Shown here: piece by piece, positions 26,027 through 35,362 of the stretch
How positions within the stretch are numbered: the first letter of the stretch is position 1
Layout: each line of letters opens with the position of its first letter
DNA from: JBBIRW01 sp037441565
GTDB lineage: Bacteria; Desulfobacterota; JBBIRW01
DNA length: 64,000 nt
Direction of reading: 5' to 3'
Assembly (NCBI GenBank): GCA_037441565.1
Contig: JBBIRW010000001.1
Location: forward strand, 62,001-126,000
Notes under the pieces: model-generated
The model's input: the letters and a program-made list of their open reading frames with translations, nothing else
The model's database searches: none
Told to the model about the DNA's origin: nothing
Program-made: the position numbers and the translations under genes

Positions 26027-26801
26027 TACAACTGTAGCATACAACAGGGAGTTATCTCCTGGTTACTATCTCCTTGGCTTGGAGGACGGAGAAAAGCTGA
26101 AGCCCTTTACACCTGGGCAGTTCATCATGTTAAGGATAGAGGCATGTTTTGATCCCTTTCTCCGAAGACCATTTTCCATATATCGCATAAGGAATGGCAT
26201 TATTGAAATAGTTTACAAAGTAGTTGGGAAAGGAACACTTCGTTTAAAAGACAAGAAACCCGGTTCAATATTAAATATCCTTGGTCCCCTTGGAAATGGT
26301 TTTACCATAGAGGATCTGGGAGTTTCACAAGTTCTGATTGGTGGCGGGGTTGGTGCTGCTTCCCTATATGCCCTTTGTGAGGAGATTAAAAAACAGGGTG
26401 GAAGGGCTATTGTTCTGTTAGGAGGAAAGGGTATTACTGATATTCCATGGGCTGATGATTTCAAGAATCTCGGTGCAAAGGTATTTATATCCTCAGAGGA
26501 CGGTTCCTCTCCATTTTATGGAACTGTGCTTGATCTGCTTAACAGCTTAATAGATAGGGAGATAGGGAGGGATTCCTATTTCTATGTCTGTGGTCCTTGG
26601 GAGATGATAAGGATTTTTTGTTCATTTGCAAAAGAGAAGTCACTTTATTCGCAGGTCTCACTTGAAAGGAATCTTGCATGCGGGCTTGGTATATGTCTCG
26701 GATGCGCAATAAGAGTCAAGGAGGATGGAGATATAGTGATAAAAAGGGTATGCAAGGATGGCCCGGTCTTCAGGGGGAATGAGATAATCTATGAGGCCTG
26801 A
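26013..26801 (+). CDS. pyrK: Dihydroorotate dehydrogenase electron-transfer subunit PyrK
   Basis: PyrK passes electrons from the class 1B dihydroorotate dehydrogenase PyrD to NAD+. The 262-aa protein has the FAD-binding RRPFSIY motif near residue 52, an NAD-binding GGGVGAAS segment, and the C-terminal [2Fe-2S] cysteine pattern CGLGICLGC followed by VCKDGPVF. The start is TTG 26013 with GGGAG immediately upstream, inside rimI. It overlaps pyrD by 11 bases, giving the full NAD-linked enzyme. Confidence 0.95.
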   Translation: MRIFDTTVAYNRELSPGYYLLGLEDGEKLKPFTPGQFIMLRIEACFDPFLRRPFSIYRIRNGIIEIVYKVVGKGTLRLKDKKPGSILNILGPLGNGFTIEDLGVSQVLIGGGVGAASLYALCEEIKKQGGRAIVLLGGKGITDIPWADDFKNLGAKVFISSEDGSSPFYGTVLDLLNSLIDREIGRDSYFYVCGPWEMIRIFCSFAKEKSLYSQVSLERNLACGLGICLGCAIRVKEDGDIVIKRVCKDGPVFRGNEIIYEA

Positions 26802-27705
26802 TCTTTCTATTGAAATTGCAGGAATAAGGATGAAAAACCCTGTCATGGTAGCCTCGGGGACTTTTGGATATGGGGATTGTATGGATGAGTTTTACGATGT
26901 TAGCGTGCTTGGTGCAGTTGTTGTAAAGAGCATATCCCTTTATCCCATGGAAGGAAATCCCCAGCCGAGGATATGCGAGGTTCCATGTGGAATGATAAAT
27001 TCTATAGGTCTTCAGAATATCGGTGTGGAAAGATTTTTAAAAGAGAAAATGCCTCGCTTGAAAAGATTTTCTGTTCCTATCGTTGTTAGCATATTTGGAA
27101 AAACAAAAAATGAATATGCGGAGGTTGCGAAAAGGCTTAACGGAGTTGAAGGAATATCTGCACTGGAAGTGAATATTTCATGCCCCAATATTGAAAAAGG
27201 AGGTATACATTTTGGAAACGATCCCATTACTGCCTCGGAACTCATTGAACATATAAGAAAGGAAACAAGGCTTCCTTTATTTGTAAAGCTCCCTCCTGTA
27301 TTGGGAGATGTAAAGGGGTTCATAAGAATATTGCAGGAAAGCGGTATAGATGCATTTACTATTATGAATACTATCCCTGCAATGGCTGTTGATATAAAGA
27401 GAAGGAAGCCCCTGATTTCAACTGTGACGGGTGGTCTTTCAGGTCCAGCTTTAAAACCTATCGCACTGAGAATGGTGTGGGAGGCTTTTCAGGTATCCAG
27501 ACTTCCCATTATTGGAGTGGGCGGTATTATGAATGCATCGGATGCCCTCGAATTTTTTGTAGTAGGAGCAGCTGCCATTCAGGTTGGAACTGCAAATTTT
27601 TTAAACCCGATGACACCTGTTGAGATTATCGAAGGGATAAGGGGTTATTTGATTGAAAATAAAATGGGAAGTATAAGAGAATTAGTGGGTTCGCTGAAAA
27701 TTTAA
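26791..27705 (+). CDS. pyrD: Dihydroorotate dehydrogenase, class 1B catalytic subunit
   Basis: This FMN enzyme converts dihydroorotate to orotate in pyrimidine synthesis. The 304-aa barrel has the N-terminal KNPVMVASGTFGYG, the NSIGLQN segment, the catalytic cysteine in NISCPN, and the FMN phosphate site GVGGIMNASDALEF. The cysteine rather than serine base and the adjacent pyrK mark it as class 1B. It is the last gene of the run starting with lon; a new promoter follows. Confidence 0.96.
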   Translation: MRPDLSIEIAGIRMKNPVMVASGTFGYGDCMDEFYDVSVLGAVVVKSISLYPMEGNPQPRICEVPCGMINSIGLQNIGVERFLKEKMPRLKRFSVPIVVSIFGKTKNEYAEVAKRLNGVEGISALEVNISCPNIEKGGIHFGNDPITASELIEHIRKETRLPLFVKLPPVLGDVKGFIRILQESGIDAFTIMNTIPAMAVDIKRRKPLISTVTGGLSGPALKPIALRMVWEAFQVSRLPIIGVGGIMNASDALEFFVVGAAAIQVGTANFLNPMTPVEIIEGIRGYLIENKMGSIRELVGSLKI

Positions 27706-27717
27706 GCGGATTTTATA

Positions 27718-27746
27718 TTGAAAAAAGGATTAAAAATGTGTAATAT
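27718..27746 (+). promoter_or_regulatory. Sigma70-type promoter of the rimP-nusA-infB operon
   Basis: TTGAAA (27718-27723) and TAATAT (27741-27746) are spaced by 17 bases. The predicted start near 27753 leaves a leader of about 46 bases, which begins almost at once with a hairpin. The promoter would drive at least eleven tightly packed genes to the M16 peptidase. Confidence 0.65.
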
Positions 27747-27757
27747 TTAATAGATGG

Positions 27758-27785
27758 GAGCGGGCTCTGCCTGCTCTTTTATTTT
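27758..27785 (+). promoter_or_regulatory. Terminator-like hairpin in the rimP leader
   Basis: GAGCGGG (27758-27764) pairs with CCTGCTC (27770-27776) through seven positions including one G-T, and TTTTATTTT follows. It lies a few bases after the predicted start and 14 bases before rimP. It may be a terminator for pyrD, an attenuator of the nusA operon, or a 5' stabilising hairpin. Similar GC hairpins with a U-run before rimP are common in bacteria, which I recall but could not check. Confidence 0.7.
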
Positions 27786-27798
27786 AGGGGTAATTTTT

Positions 27799-28266
27799 AT
27801 GTCAAGGGATATTGAGTTAATAGTTAAAGAGGCAAGGGAGATCGCACTGCCAATAGTAGAGTCCGAAGGGATGGAGCTGGTTGATGTTGAGTTCAGAACC
27901 GAACGGGGCTCATGGGTTCTGAGATTTTATATTGATAGGGAAGGTGGTGTGACTGTGGATGATTGTGCTACAATTAGTGAGCAGTTGAGCGTTGTCCTCG
28001 ATGTGAAAAACCTCATACCACATCAGTATAATCTTGAGGTCTCATCCCCTGGACTTGACAGACCTCTTGTGAATGAGAAAGATTTTAACAGAAATATCGG
28101 AAGGGAGATAAGGATAAGAACAAAAGAGCCTTTATCGGGTAGGAGGAATTTTAAAGGTAAACTTATTGCAGTCATAAATGGGGCAGTAATTATTGAGGAA
28201 GATGGAAAATATCATCAGATCAAGATTGATAACATAAATAAGGCAAGGCTCGTCATCGAAATATAA
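27799..28266 (+). CDS. rimP: Ribosome maturation factor RimP
   Basis: RimP helps assemble the 30S subunit. The 155-aa protein has the N-terminal VEFRTERGSWVLRFYID and the highly conserved LEVSSPGLDRPL motif, then an SH3-like C-terminal domain. ATG 27799 is chosen over the in-frame ATG 27754 because the longer form would translate the leader hairpin, and AGGGG lies upstream of 27799. It opens the conserved rimP-nusA-infB operon. Confidence 0.95.
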   Translation: MSRDIELIVKEAREIALPIVESEGMELVDVEFRTERGSWVLRFYIDREGGVTVDDCATISEQLSVVLDVKNLIPHQYNLEVSSPGLDRPLVNEKDFNRNIGREIRIRTKEPLSGRRNFKGKLIAVINGAVIIEEDGKYHQIKIDNINKARLVIEI

Positions 28267-28306
28267 GAAGGCATTTAAAATAGTGAAAAAATAACGGGGA
28301 AGCATT

Positions 28307-29569
28307 ATGAATTCAGAATTGAGTAAAACCATTGAGATAGTTGGAAAGGAAAAGGGCATCGGAAAGATCAAAATCATCAGTGCCCTTGAAGAAGCAGTGG
28401 CTGCTGCCTCAAAAAAGAAATTTGGGGCAAACAAGGAGATTGAAGCACATTATAATGAGGAAACAGGGGAGATCGAAGTATTTCAATTTTTCACTGTTGT
28501 TGAGCAGGTTGAGGATCCGGATCTTGAAATGAGCCTCGAAGAAGCAAGGAAATATGACCCGGAGTGCACGATTGGTGACAGCCTTGGGGTGAAGCTTGAT
28601 ATATCAGGTTTAGGGAGAATAGCTGCCCAGACTGCAAAGCAGATAATTATACAGAAGGTAAGGGATGCCGAAAGGGAGGTTGTATTCTCTGAGTATAAGG
28701 ATAGGAAAGGCACAATAGTTTCGGGAATTGTTCATCGATTTGACAAGGGGGACATAATAGTGAATCTCGGTAGGGCAGAGGCGATTTTACCCCACAGGGA
28801 GCAGGTTCCAAGGGAGAGTTATAGACAGGGGGATAGAATAAAGGGTATTATAATTGAGGTTCATAAGGAAGGGTATGATCCACAGATTGTGATTTCAAGA
28901 ACGCACCCAAATTTCCTTGTAAAGTTGTTTGAACAGGAAGTGCCGGAGATTGAAGAAGGGATAGTGGAAATAAAGGGGGTAGCGCGGGAGCCGGGGATAA
29001 GATCTAAGATTGCTGTTTATTCAAGGGATCCAAAGATAGACCCTGTAGGGGCATGCGTGGGCATGAAGGGTACAAGGGTTCAGGCAATTGTTCAGGAACT
29101 GAAAGGGGAGAAGCTTGATATAGTGAAATGGAGTAATAATGCTTATGAGTTTGTCTGCAATGCACTTGCTCCGGCCCAGATCTATAAGGGGATAGTGGAT
29201 GAAGAAGAAAGGACAATGGAGCTTGTGGTGCCAGATGATCAACTTTCCCTTGCAATTGGAAAGAGGGGCATAAATGTTCGATTAGCTGCAAAGCTTACAG
29301 GATGGAAAATAGATGTTAAGAGCGAATCAAGGGTTGAGAGGATATATCAGGAGGGAAGGCAGGCATTAAAGGTGATTCCCGGGGTTGGGGATATGATTGC
29401 GCAGATTCTCTTTCAGGAAGGATATAAAACGCCAGCGGATGTTGCAAAATTGTCAATAAAAGAACTTCAGGATCTGACCGGGCTTTCTGAGGAGGAAGCG
29501 CAGCAGATAATAGAAAGGGCAAAAGAGGTATCGGCTTCAGGTGGACAGAAGAGAGAGGCAGACCTTTAG
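28307..29569 (+). CDS. nusA: Transcription termination/antitermination factor NusA
   Basis: NusA binds RNA polymerase and modulates pausing, termination and antitermination. The 420-aa protein has the N-terminal RNA-polymerase-binding domain, an S1 domain (about residues 135-200, GTIVSGIVHRF), two KH domains with VGACVGMKGTRVQ and LAIGKRGINVRLAAKLTG, and a C-terminal helix-hairpin-helix segment with ADVAKLSIKELQDLTGLSEE. The gene overlaps ylxR by 29 bases. Confidence 0.97.
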   Translation: MNSELSKTIEIVGKEKGIGKIKIISALEEAVAAASKKKFGANKEIEAHYNEETGEIEVFQFFTVVEQVEDPDLEMSLEEARKYDPECTIGDSLGVKLDISGLGRIAAQTAKQIIIQKVRDAEREVVFSEYKDRKGTIVSGIVHRFDKGDIIVNLGRAEAILPHREQVPRESYRQGDRIKGIIIEVHKEGYDPQIVISRTHPNFLVKLFEQEVPEIEEGIVEIKGVAREPGIRSKIAVYSRDPKIDPVGACVGMKGTRVQAIVQELKGEKLDIVKWSNNAYEFVCNALAPAQIYKGIVDEEERTMELVVPDDQLSLAIGKRGINVRLAAKLTGWKIDVKSESRVERIYQEGRQALKVIPGVGDMIAQILFQEGYKTPADVAKLSIKELQDLTGLSEEEAQQIIERAKEVSASGGQKREADL

Positions 29570-29897
29570 GACCTGTGCTGGATGTAATGCAAAAAGGGGA
29601 AAATTTGAGATGATAAGATTTGTTTCGTCGGAATCAGGGGAACTTGTGGTGGACCTTCTCCATAGAATGGAAGGAAGGGGTGCTTATCTATGCCCAAGCC
29701 CTGAATGTTTCGCTAATGTCTCTAAAAAGAAAAAGAATCCATTTTCATGGAGATTGAAAAAGGGTGTAAGACCGAATACGGTTGAGGAACTGAAAAAGAT
29801 TGTTGCGAATGCGCTGGATCAGTTAAAAGGCAGAAACATTCCAGCAAGGGTGATGGAGCTTATAAAGAGAAGTTGCGCCTTGATAGAGGAAAGATAA
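29541..29897 (+). CDS. ylxR: YlxR-family (DUF448) RNA-binding protein
   Basis: The 118-aa protein has the family opening RTCAGCNAK and the conserved GRGAYLCPSPECF. YlxR proteins are small basic nucleoid- or RNA-associated proteins always found between nusA and infB. The start is taken as GTG 29541 inside nusA; AGAGGT lies 11 bases upstream, rather far, so the exact start is moderately certain. A basic, helical C-terminal extension of about 35 residues follows the core. Confidence 0.9.
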   Translation: MDRRERQTFRTCAGCNAKRGKFEMIRFVSSESGELVVDLLHRMEGRGAYLCPSPECFANVSKKKKNPFSWRLKKGVRPNTVEELKKIVANALDQLKGRNIPARVMELIKRSCALIEER

Positions 29898-29898
29898 G

Positions 29899-32496
29899 AT
29901 GAAGGTTTATGAACTTGCCAAAAAATTGAATGTAACAAACAATGAATTGATTTCGATCGCAAAAAGAGCTGGTATTGAGGTAAAAAGTCCTGCATCTGTT
30001 CTTGATGAGAAGCAAATAGAGCAGATAAAGATGGTGGTGGATAAAGAGAAAAGCCAGCAACAGCATAGTCAAGTTATAGAATCCAGAGTAAGTTCAAGGG
30101 TGATCAGGAGAAGGGTCATAGAGGAGCGGAAGGTAGAGCCTGTAAAGGATGCAGAGATTCCAGCAGTGGAGCAGGATTTCCGAAAGGAGGAAGCACCAGA
30201 AGTTCAGGTACAGGAGATGAAGGTAGAGCAGAGAAAGCCTGCGGAGCAACAGGAGCATGTTGAGGAGCAGATTGCTGAATCTAAAAAGGTCAGAGTGGAA
30301 ATTGAGGATGAGAAACCATCAGTTGTTGAAAAAGAATGGGAGGAAATATTCCGTGATGAAGAGATAAAAGAAACAGAAGAAAAGATTGAGGAACATATAA
30401 TTACAGCTCCGGTTGCTGAATCAGGTGAAAAGATTATCATACCGGGCGATGTTCATGTTGAGATAGAAAAGGAAGAGGAAAAAATTGCTCGCAAGAAAAG
30501 GGTTGTTATAGAAACAAAAGAAAAGGAAGAGTTATTCAAGGGAAAAAAGAAAGTATTTGTTAAAAAGAAAGAGGGAAGGGTTAAGGAGAATATTTTTGAG
30601 GAGCTTGTTGATCATTTAGAAGATAAAAAAGAGGAATTAGTTGAAGATACAGGAAAAGAAGAAAGCTTCTTTGTTCCACTGAAAAAAAAGAAAACAGCAA
30701 TTGAGCCATCAAAAAAACAGGAAGCAATTCCTATTAGACCCACAAAAAGGGTTATAAGGATAGATCAGACAATAACAGTTGGTGAGTTGTCAAAAAGCAT
30801 GGGTGTAAAAGTTGGTGATATTATAAAAAGACTCATGTCAATGGGTCTTATGGCAACGATAAACCAGCCACTTGATACCGATACAGCAACACTTATTGCA
30901 TCCGAATTTGGTTACGATGTTGAAAGAACAAGTATTGAAATAGAGGATATATATGAAGCAAAGTTTGATAGGGAGGAAGATCTTAAACCAAGGAGTCCTG
31001 TCGTCACCGTTATGGGTCATGTCGATCATGGGAAAACATCACTTCTTGATGCTATAAGAAAAACAAATATTATAGCACAGGAGGCTGGTGGTATAACTCA
31101 GCACATTGGGGCATATCTTGTGAAACTTGATGATGGGAGGGAGGTCGTTTTTCTTGATACACCGGGACATGAGGCTTTTACCGCTATGAGGGCGAGAGGT
31201 GCAAAGGTAACTGATATCGTTGTTCTTGTTGTTGCAGCGGATGATGGAGTTATGCCTCAAACGATAGAGGCTATAAATCATGCACGAGCGGCAAAGGTGC
31301 CGATTGTTGTTGCAATAAATAAGATAGATAAGCCGAATGCAAATCCGGAAAAGGTAAAAAGGGTTCTCTCCGAATACGGGCTTGTTCCTGAAGAATGGGG
31401 TGGAGATACACTTTATGCAGAAGTTAGTGCAAAAATGAAGAAGGGGATAAAAGAGCTCCTTGAGATTATCCTTCTTCAGGCGGATATTCTTGAGCTGAAG
31501 GCAAATCCAGACAAACCAGCAAGAGGAACAATTATAGAGGCAAAGCTTGACAGGGGGAGAGGGCCTGTTGCAACAGTTCTTGTTCAGGAAGGAACACTCA
31601 GAGTTGGAGATGTATTTGTTGCAGGACTTCAGTATGGGAAGGTAAGGGCAATGATTAATGATAAGGGAGGCAGGATTGAATCAGCATATCCATCCTGTCC
31701 TGTTGAAGTTATAGGATTTAATGGTATACCATCAGCAGGGGATCCTTTTGTGGTTGTTAAGGATGAGAGAAGGGCGAAGGAGATAGCATATTTGAGACAG
31801 ATAAAGCAGAGGGAGAGGGAGCTTGCTAAATCAGCAAGGATAACCCTGGAAGAATTCTACAGAAGGATAAAAGAAGGTGTTACTAAGGAGATGAATCTGA
31901 TAATGAAAGCAGATGCACAGGGATCAATTGAGGCAATTGCAGAGGCTCTGAAGAAATTGACTACAGAGGAAGCAAGGGTCAACATAATACACAGTTCCGT
32001 AGGAGCAATTTCTGAATCGGATGTTATGCTTGCAGTGGCTTCTGATGCAATTATAATAGGATTCAATGTAAAGATCGATCCGAAGGCACAGTCCATAGCT
32101 TCACAGGAGAAGGTTGATATCAGGATTTATAGCGTTATTTACGATGCGATATCGGACATTAAAAAGGCACTCGTAGGATTACTTGAGCCTGTTGTGAAGG
32201 AGGTTTATATTGGAAGGGCAGAGGTAAGGGAAACTTTCAATATTTCTAAAGTTGGAGTAGTTGCAGGCAGCTATGTGCTTGAGGGAAAGGTTGTGAGGAA
32301 TGCAAGCGTGAGGGTCATAAGGGATGGGGCTGTTATTCATGAGGGAAGGGTTGCATCATTGAAGAGATTCAAGGAGGATGTCAAAGAAGTCGCTGCGGGA
32401 TATGAGTGTGGAATCCTGATTGAAAATTTCAATCAGGTTAAGGCAGGGGATATACTTGAATTATTTACATTAGAAAAAACATCCCCCACCATATGA
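29899..32496 (+). CDS. infB: Translation initiation factor IF-2
   Basis: IF-2 is the GTPase that brings initiator tRNA to the ribosome. The 865-aa protein has an N-terminal IF2N domain (residues 1-50), a long charged Glu/Lys-rich linker to about 290, a second IF2N-like segment (VGELSKSMGVKVGDIIKRL), then the G domain with GHVDHGKTSLLD, DTPGHEAF and NKIDKPNA. Domains II to IV follow, including ARITLEEFYRRIKEG. It starts two bases after ylxR. Confidence 0.98.
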   Translation: MKVYELAKKLNVTNNELISIAKRAGIEVKSPASVLDEKQIEQIKMVVDKEKSQQQHSQVIESRVSSRVIRRRVIEERKVEPVKDAEIPAVEQDFRKEEAPEVQVQEMKVEQRKPAEQQEHVEEQIAESKKVRVEIEDEKPSVVEKEWEEIFRDEEIKETEEKIEEHIITAPVAESGEKIIIPGDVHVEIEKEEEKIARKKRVVIETKEKEELFKGKKKVFVKKKEGRVKENIFEELVDHLEDKKEELVEDTGKEESFFVPLKKKKTAIEPSKKQEAIPIRPTKRVIRIDQTITVGELSKSMGVKVGDIIKRLMSMGLMATINQPLDTDTATLIASEFGYDVERTSIEIEDIYEAKFDREEDLKPRSPVVTVMGHVDHGKTSLLDAIRKTNIIAQEAGGITQHIGAYLVKLDDGREVVFLDTPGHEAFTAMRARGAKVTDIVVLVVAADDGVMPQTIEAINHARAAKVPIVVAINKIDKPNANPEKVKRVLSEYGLVPEEWGGDTLYAEVSAKMKKGIKELLEIILLQADILELKANPDKPARGTIIEAKLDRGRGPVATVLVQEGTLRVGDVFVAGLQYGKVRAMINDKGGRIESAYPSCPVEVIGFNGIPSAGDPFVVVKDERRAKEIAYLRQIKQRERELAKSARITLEEFYRRIKEGVTKEMNLIMKADAQGSIEAIAEALKKLTTEEARVNIIHSSVGAISESDVMLAVASDAIIIGFNVKIDPKAQSIASQEKVDIRIYSVIYDAISDIKKALVGLLEPVVKEVYIGRAEVRETFNISKVGVVAGSYVLEGKVVRNASVRVIRDGAVIHEGRVASLKRFKEDVKEVAAGYECGILIENFNQVKAGDILELFTLEKTSPTI

Positions 32497-32507
32497 TCTA
32501 ATCATAT

Positions 32508-32801
32508 ATGATCATAGGTATCTGTTATCTTGATGTTATTATACATGGAAACCATTCCCTTAAAGAGAAGAGAAAAGTGCTTAGAGGGATATTTGACAGG
32601 ACAAAGAGCCGATTCAATATTTCTATAGCGGAAGTTGGAGATAACGATCTCTGGCAGAGGGCAAAAATCGGTTTTACCGTTGTAGGCAATGATAAAAACT
32701 ATATAGATTCTGTAATAAATGCGGTCGTTGAATATATAGAACAGATGCGGGTGCTCGAGATCATATCGCGCCACTCCGATATATGGAGCTTTAAACCATA
32801 G
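32508..32801 (+). CDS. DUF503 (YlxP-like) small protein
   Basis: The 97-aa protein has the DUF503 pattern: the IGICYLDVIIHGNHSLKEKR opening, an FNISIAEVGDNDLWQRAKIGF centre and a short helical end. The biochemical role is not settled, but its place between infB and rbfA is conserved and suggests ribosome-related work. It starts 11 bases after infB and stops one base before an in-frame TTG of rbfA. Confidence 0.9.
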   Translation: MIIGICYLDVIIHGNHSLKEKRKVLRGIFDRTKSRFNISIAEVGDNDLWQRAKIGFTVVGNDKNYIDSVINAVVEYIEQMRVLEIISRHSDIWSFKP

Positions 32802-32825
32802 TTGGAAAATGGAAGGATTTCCGAG

Positions 32826-33182
32826 ATGAAAGAAAGAGGAGAAAGGGTTAGTGAATTGATAAGGGAAGAGATATCACAGATGCTCATTAAGGGACTTAAG
32901 GATCCGCGCATCGGCCTTGTTACTATAACACATGTTAAGCTGTCTAAGGATCTGAGAAAGGCGATGGTATTTTTTACCGTTCATGGAAATAAGTTTGAAA
33001 GGGAGAGGAGCCTGGAGGGATTAAAGAGTGCAAGAAGTTTTATCAGGAGGGAACTTGGTAAAAAGCTTTATTTAAAATATATACCGGAAGTTGAATTCTT
33101 TTACGATACATCATTTGATTATGGCGAAAAAATAGATGGTCTTCTAAAGGAGATAAAGGAAATTGAAAAAGGAAATCAATAA
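32826..33182 (+). CDS. rbfA: Ribosome-binding factor A
   Basis: RbfA binds the 30S subunit during late 16S rRNA maturation. The 118-aa protein matches the family from RVSELIREEISQMLIKGLKDPRIG through the KH-like core to YDTSFDYGEKIDGLL. ATG 32826 is chosen over TTG 32802 because GGAAGGA lies eight bases upstream and the protein then begins where family members do. It overlaps the next gene by 20 bases. Confidence 0.95.
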   Translation: MKERGERVSELIREEISQMLIKGLKDPRIGLVTITHVKLSKDLRKAMVFFTVHGNKFERERSLEGLKSARSFIRRELGKKLYLKYIPEVEFFYDTSFDYGEKIDGLLKEIKEIEKGNQ

Positions 33183-34137
33183 AATTCTAAATGTGATAAG
33201 AAAAAACCACGATTTTTTGATCACCACTCATATTAATCCGGAGGGTGATGCGATAGGTTCTGAGCTTGCACTCGGAATAGCCCTTTCATCGATTGGTAAA
33301 AATGTATCAGTAATAAACCATGATCCAGTCCCATCAAGATATCGTTTTCTCCCATGGTCCGATAGGGTAAAAACAGAATACACAAATAGTGAAAAATTTG
33401 ATGCTGCATTTGTGCTTGACTGTTCAAGTATTGATAGAACAGGTTCTGTTGGGGAACTGATAAAGAGAGCAGAGCTGATAGTAAATATTGATCATCACCT
33501 AACAGCTCTTCCTTTTGCACACATTAGCTATGTTGATAGCTCTGCTTCTGCAACAGGAGAGCTTGTATATGAAATCATTAAAAGGATGAAGATAAAAATA
33601 AATAAGGAGATTGCAACGAATTTATACACAGCAATCTTTGTTGATACAGGTTCATTCCGATACAGCAATACAACTCCATCATCTATGAGGATAGCTGCTG
33701 AGTTGCTTGAAAGTGGGGTTGATCCATGGTATATATCCGAAAAGATATATGAAACACAGCCTCTGGAGAGATTAAGACTTCTTGCCCTTACTCTGGGAAC
33801 ACTCGAAATAGTTATTGATGGAAGGGTTGCATCAATTGTTATAACGAGAGAAATGCTCGAGAGAACAGGATCCACTATTGAAACAACAGAAGATTTAATA
33901 AACTACCCAAGATCAATTGAAAATATCGAGGTGGCAGTTCTCTTCCGGGAAGAGGGAGAAAATCTATACAAGGTAAGTTTCAGATCAAAAGGAAGGGTGA
34001 ATGTGGCTGAAATATGCGAGATCTTTGGTGGCGGCGGTCATCATGGTGCTGCTGGCTGTAATATAAAAGGTTCGTTGGGCGAAGTTAAATCAATCGTTTA
34101 TGAAATACTAAAGAGGTATATGGAATCAAAATTATGA
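33163..34137 (+). CDS. DHH/DHHA1 phosphoesterase, NrnA/PAP-phosphatase family
   Basis: This 324-aa protein carries the DHH motifs THINPEGDAIGSELAL, VLDCSSIDRTG and NIDHH, and ends in a DHHA1 domain with GGGGHHGAAGC. Family members degrade short oligoribonucleotides and dephosphorylate phosphoadenosine phosphate (NrnA). The start is TTG 33163 inside rbfA with an AAAGG upstream. It sits in the RNA-processing operon with pnp, which fits a nanoRNase role. Confidence 0.92.
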   Translation: MKKEINKILNVIRKNHDFLITTHINPEGDAIGSELALGIALSSIGKNVSVINHDPVPSRYRFLPWSDRVKTEYTNSEKFDAAFVLDCSSIDRTGSVGELIKRAELIVNIDHHLTALPFAHISYVDSSASATGELVYEIIKRMKIKINKEIATNLYTAIFVDTGSFRYSNTTPSSMRIAAELLESGVDPWYISEKIYETQPLERLRLLALTLGTLEIVIDGRVASIVITREMLERTGSTIETTEDLINYPRSIENIEVAVLFREEGENLYKVSFRSKGRVNVAEICEIFGGGGHHGAAGCNIKGSLGEVKSIVYEILKRYMESKL

Positions 34138-35042
34138 ATGGTGTCATTGTTATTGATAAACCCCAGGGTATCACATCGCATGATGTGATATTGAGGTTAA
34201 GGAGATTCATTAAGGTAAAAAGGATTGGTCACGGAGGAACACTCGATCCTTTAGCAAGTGGTGTTCTTCCAATTTTTATTGGTGAGGCTACCAAGGCAAT
34301 TCAGTTTTTATCTGATGAGGATAAAGTTTACAGAGGAAAGATGATCTTTGGCATTGATACTGATACACTGGATATAACAGGAAAAATTTTGAGGAGGTCT
34401 ACCTATATTCCCTCATGTGAGGATGTCCTGGGAGTCATAGAGAAATTTCGAGGTAGTATTAAGCAGATACCACCGATGTATTCAGCAATAAAGGTAAAGG
34501 GCACACCTTTGTATAAACTTGCAAGAAAAGGCATTGATGTTGAGAGACCACCGAGGGAAATTTACATTTTCGATATTAAGGTTGAGAAGATTGATTTACC
34601 AGAGCTCACTTTCCAGATACACTGTTCAAAGGGCACATACATAAGAGTACTTGTCTCAGATATAGGAAGGGAGCTGGGATGCGGTGGTTGCCTTAAGGAG
34701 CTACGGAGATTAAGGAGCGGGATGTTTACTATTGAAGATGCCATTTCTATAGATGATGCTATAAAACCCGGAGTTCTTTCATCAAGGATAATCCCTGTAG
34801 AGAAGGTATTGGGATTTTTGAGAGAATTTTATATAAATGAATCGGGGGAAGAAAAGGTTCTAAAAGGAATGATGCTTAAAGAAGGAGATCTGAAGGATTT
34901 TGAAGGACCCTTTCCTGAGGAGGGAGAGAGAATTAAATTAATAACAAAGGAAGGGATACTGAGCGGAGTGGGTGTTGTATGCAGTAGTCATAAGAATGGT
35001 GGACGGGGTATTAAGATTTTAAGAAGGTTTCACCTATATTAA
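34134..35042 (+). CDS. truB: tRNA pseudouridine(55) synthase TruB
   Basis: TruB makes pseudouridine 55 in the tRNA T-loop. The 302-aa protein has the opening GVIVIDKPQGITSHDV, the catalytic aspartate motif GGTLDPLASGVLPI, and KGTYIRVLVSDIG, then a C-terminal PUA-like domain. It overlaps the upstream gene by four bases. Gene order truB-rpsO-pnp is conserved across bacteria. Confidence 0.97.
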   Translation: MNGVIVIDKPQGITSHDVILRLRRFIKVKRIGHGGTLDPLASGVLPIFIGEATKAIQFLSDEDKVYRGKMIFGIDTDTLDITGKILRRSTYIPSCEDVLGVIEKFRGSIKQIPPMYSAIKVKGTPLYKLARKGIDVERPPREIYIFDIKVEKIDLPELTFQIHCSKGTYIRVLVSDIGRELGCGGCLKELRRLRSGMFTIEDAISIDDAIKPGVLSSRIIPVEKVLGFLREFYINESGEEKVLKGMMLKEGDLKDFEGPFPEEGERIKLITKEGILSGVGVVCSSHKNGGRGIKILRRFHLY

Positions 35043-35066
35043 TTATGGAAAAAGGAGGATGGGAGG

Positions 35067-35336
35067 ATGACATTGCAGCCTGATAAAAAGCAACAGCTGA
35101 TTGAAAAATTTAGAATTCATGAAAAGGATACAGGTTCACCGGAAGTGCAGATTGCAATACTTACGGAAAGGATAAACAATCTCACCGAGCATTTGAGGAG
35201 ACATAAAAAGGATTTCCATTCAAGAAGGGGACTTCTCATTATGGTGGGTAAAAGAAAAAGACTTATAGAATATCTAAAAAATAAGAATATGGAAAGATAT
35301 AGACGACTTATTGACGCCCTCGATCTCAGAAAGTAG
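35067..35336 (+). CDS. rpsO: Small ribosomal subunit protein uS15
   Basis: The 89-aa protein is full length and matches S15 throughout, with DTGSPEVQIAILTERIN and the RRGLLIMVGKRKRLIEYL 16S rRNA-binding segment. It starts 24 bases after truB with AAAGGAGGATGGGAGG upstream. pnp follows, the usual order. Confidence 0.98.
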   Translation: MTLQPDKKQQLIEKFRIHEKDTGSPEVQIAILTERINNLTEHLRRHKKDFHSRRGLLIMVGKRKRLIEYLKNKNMERYRRLIDALDLRK

Positions 35337-35362
35337 ATAAAAGAATAGGAAGAGGATCAAAG

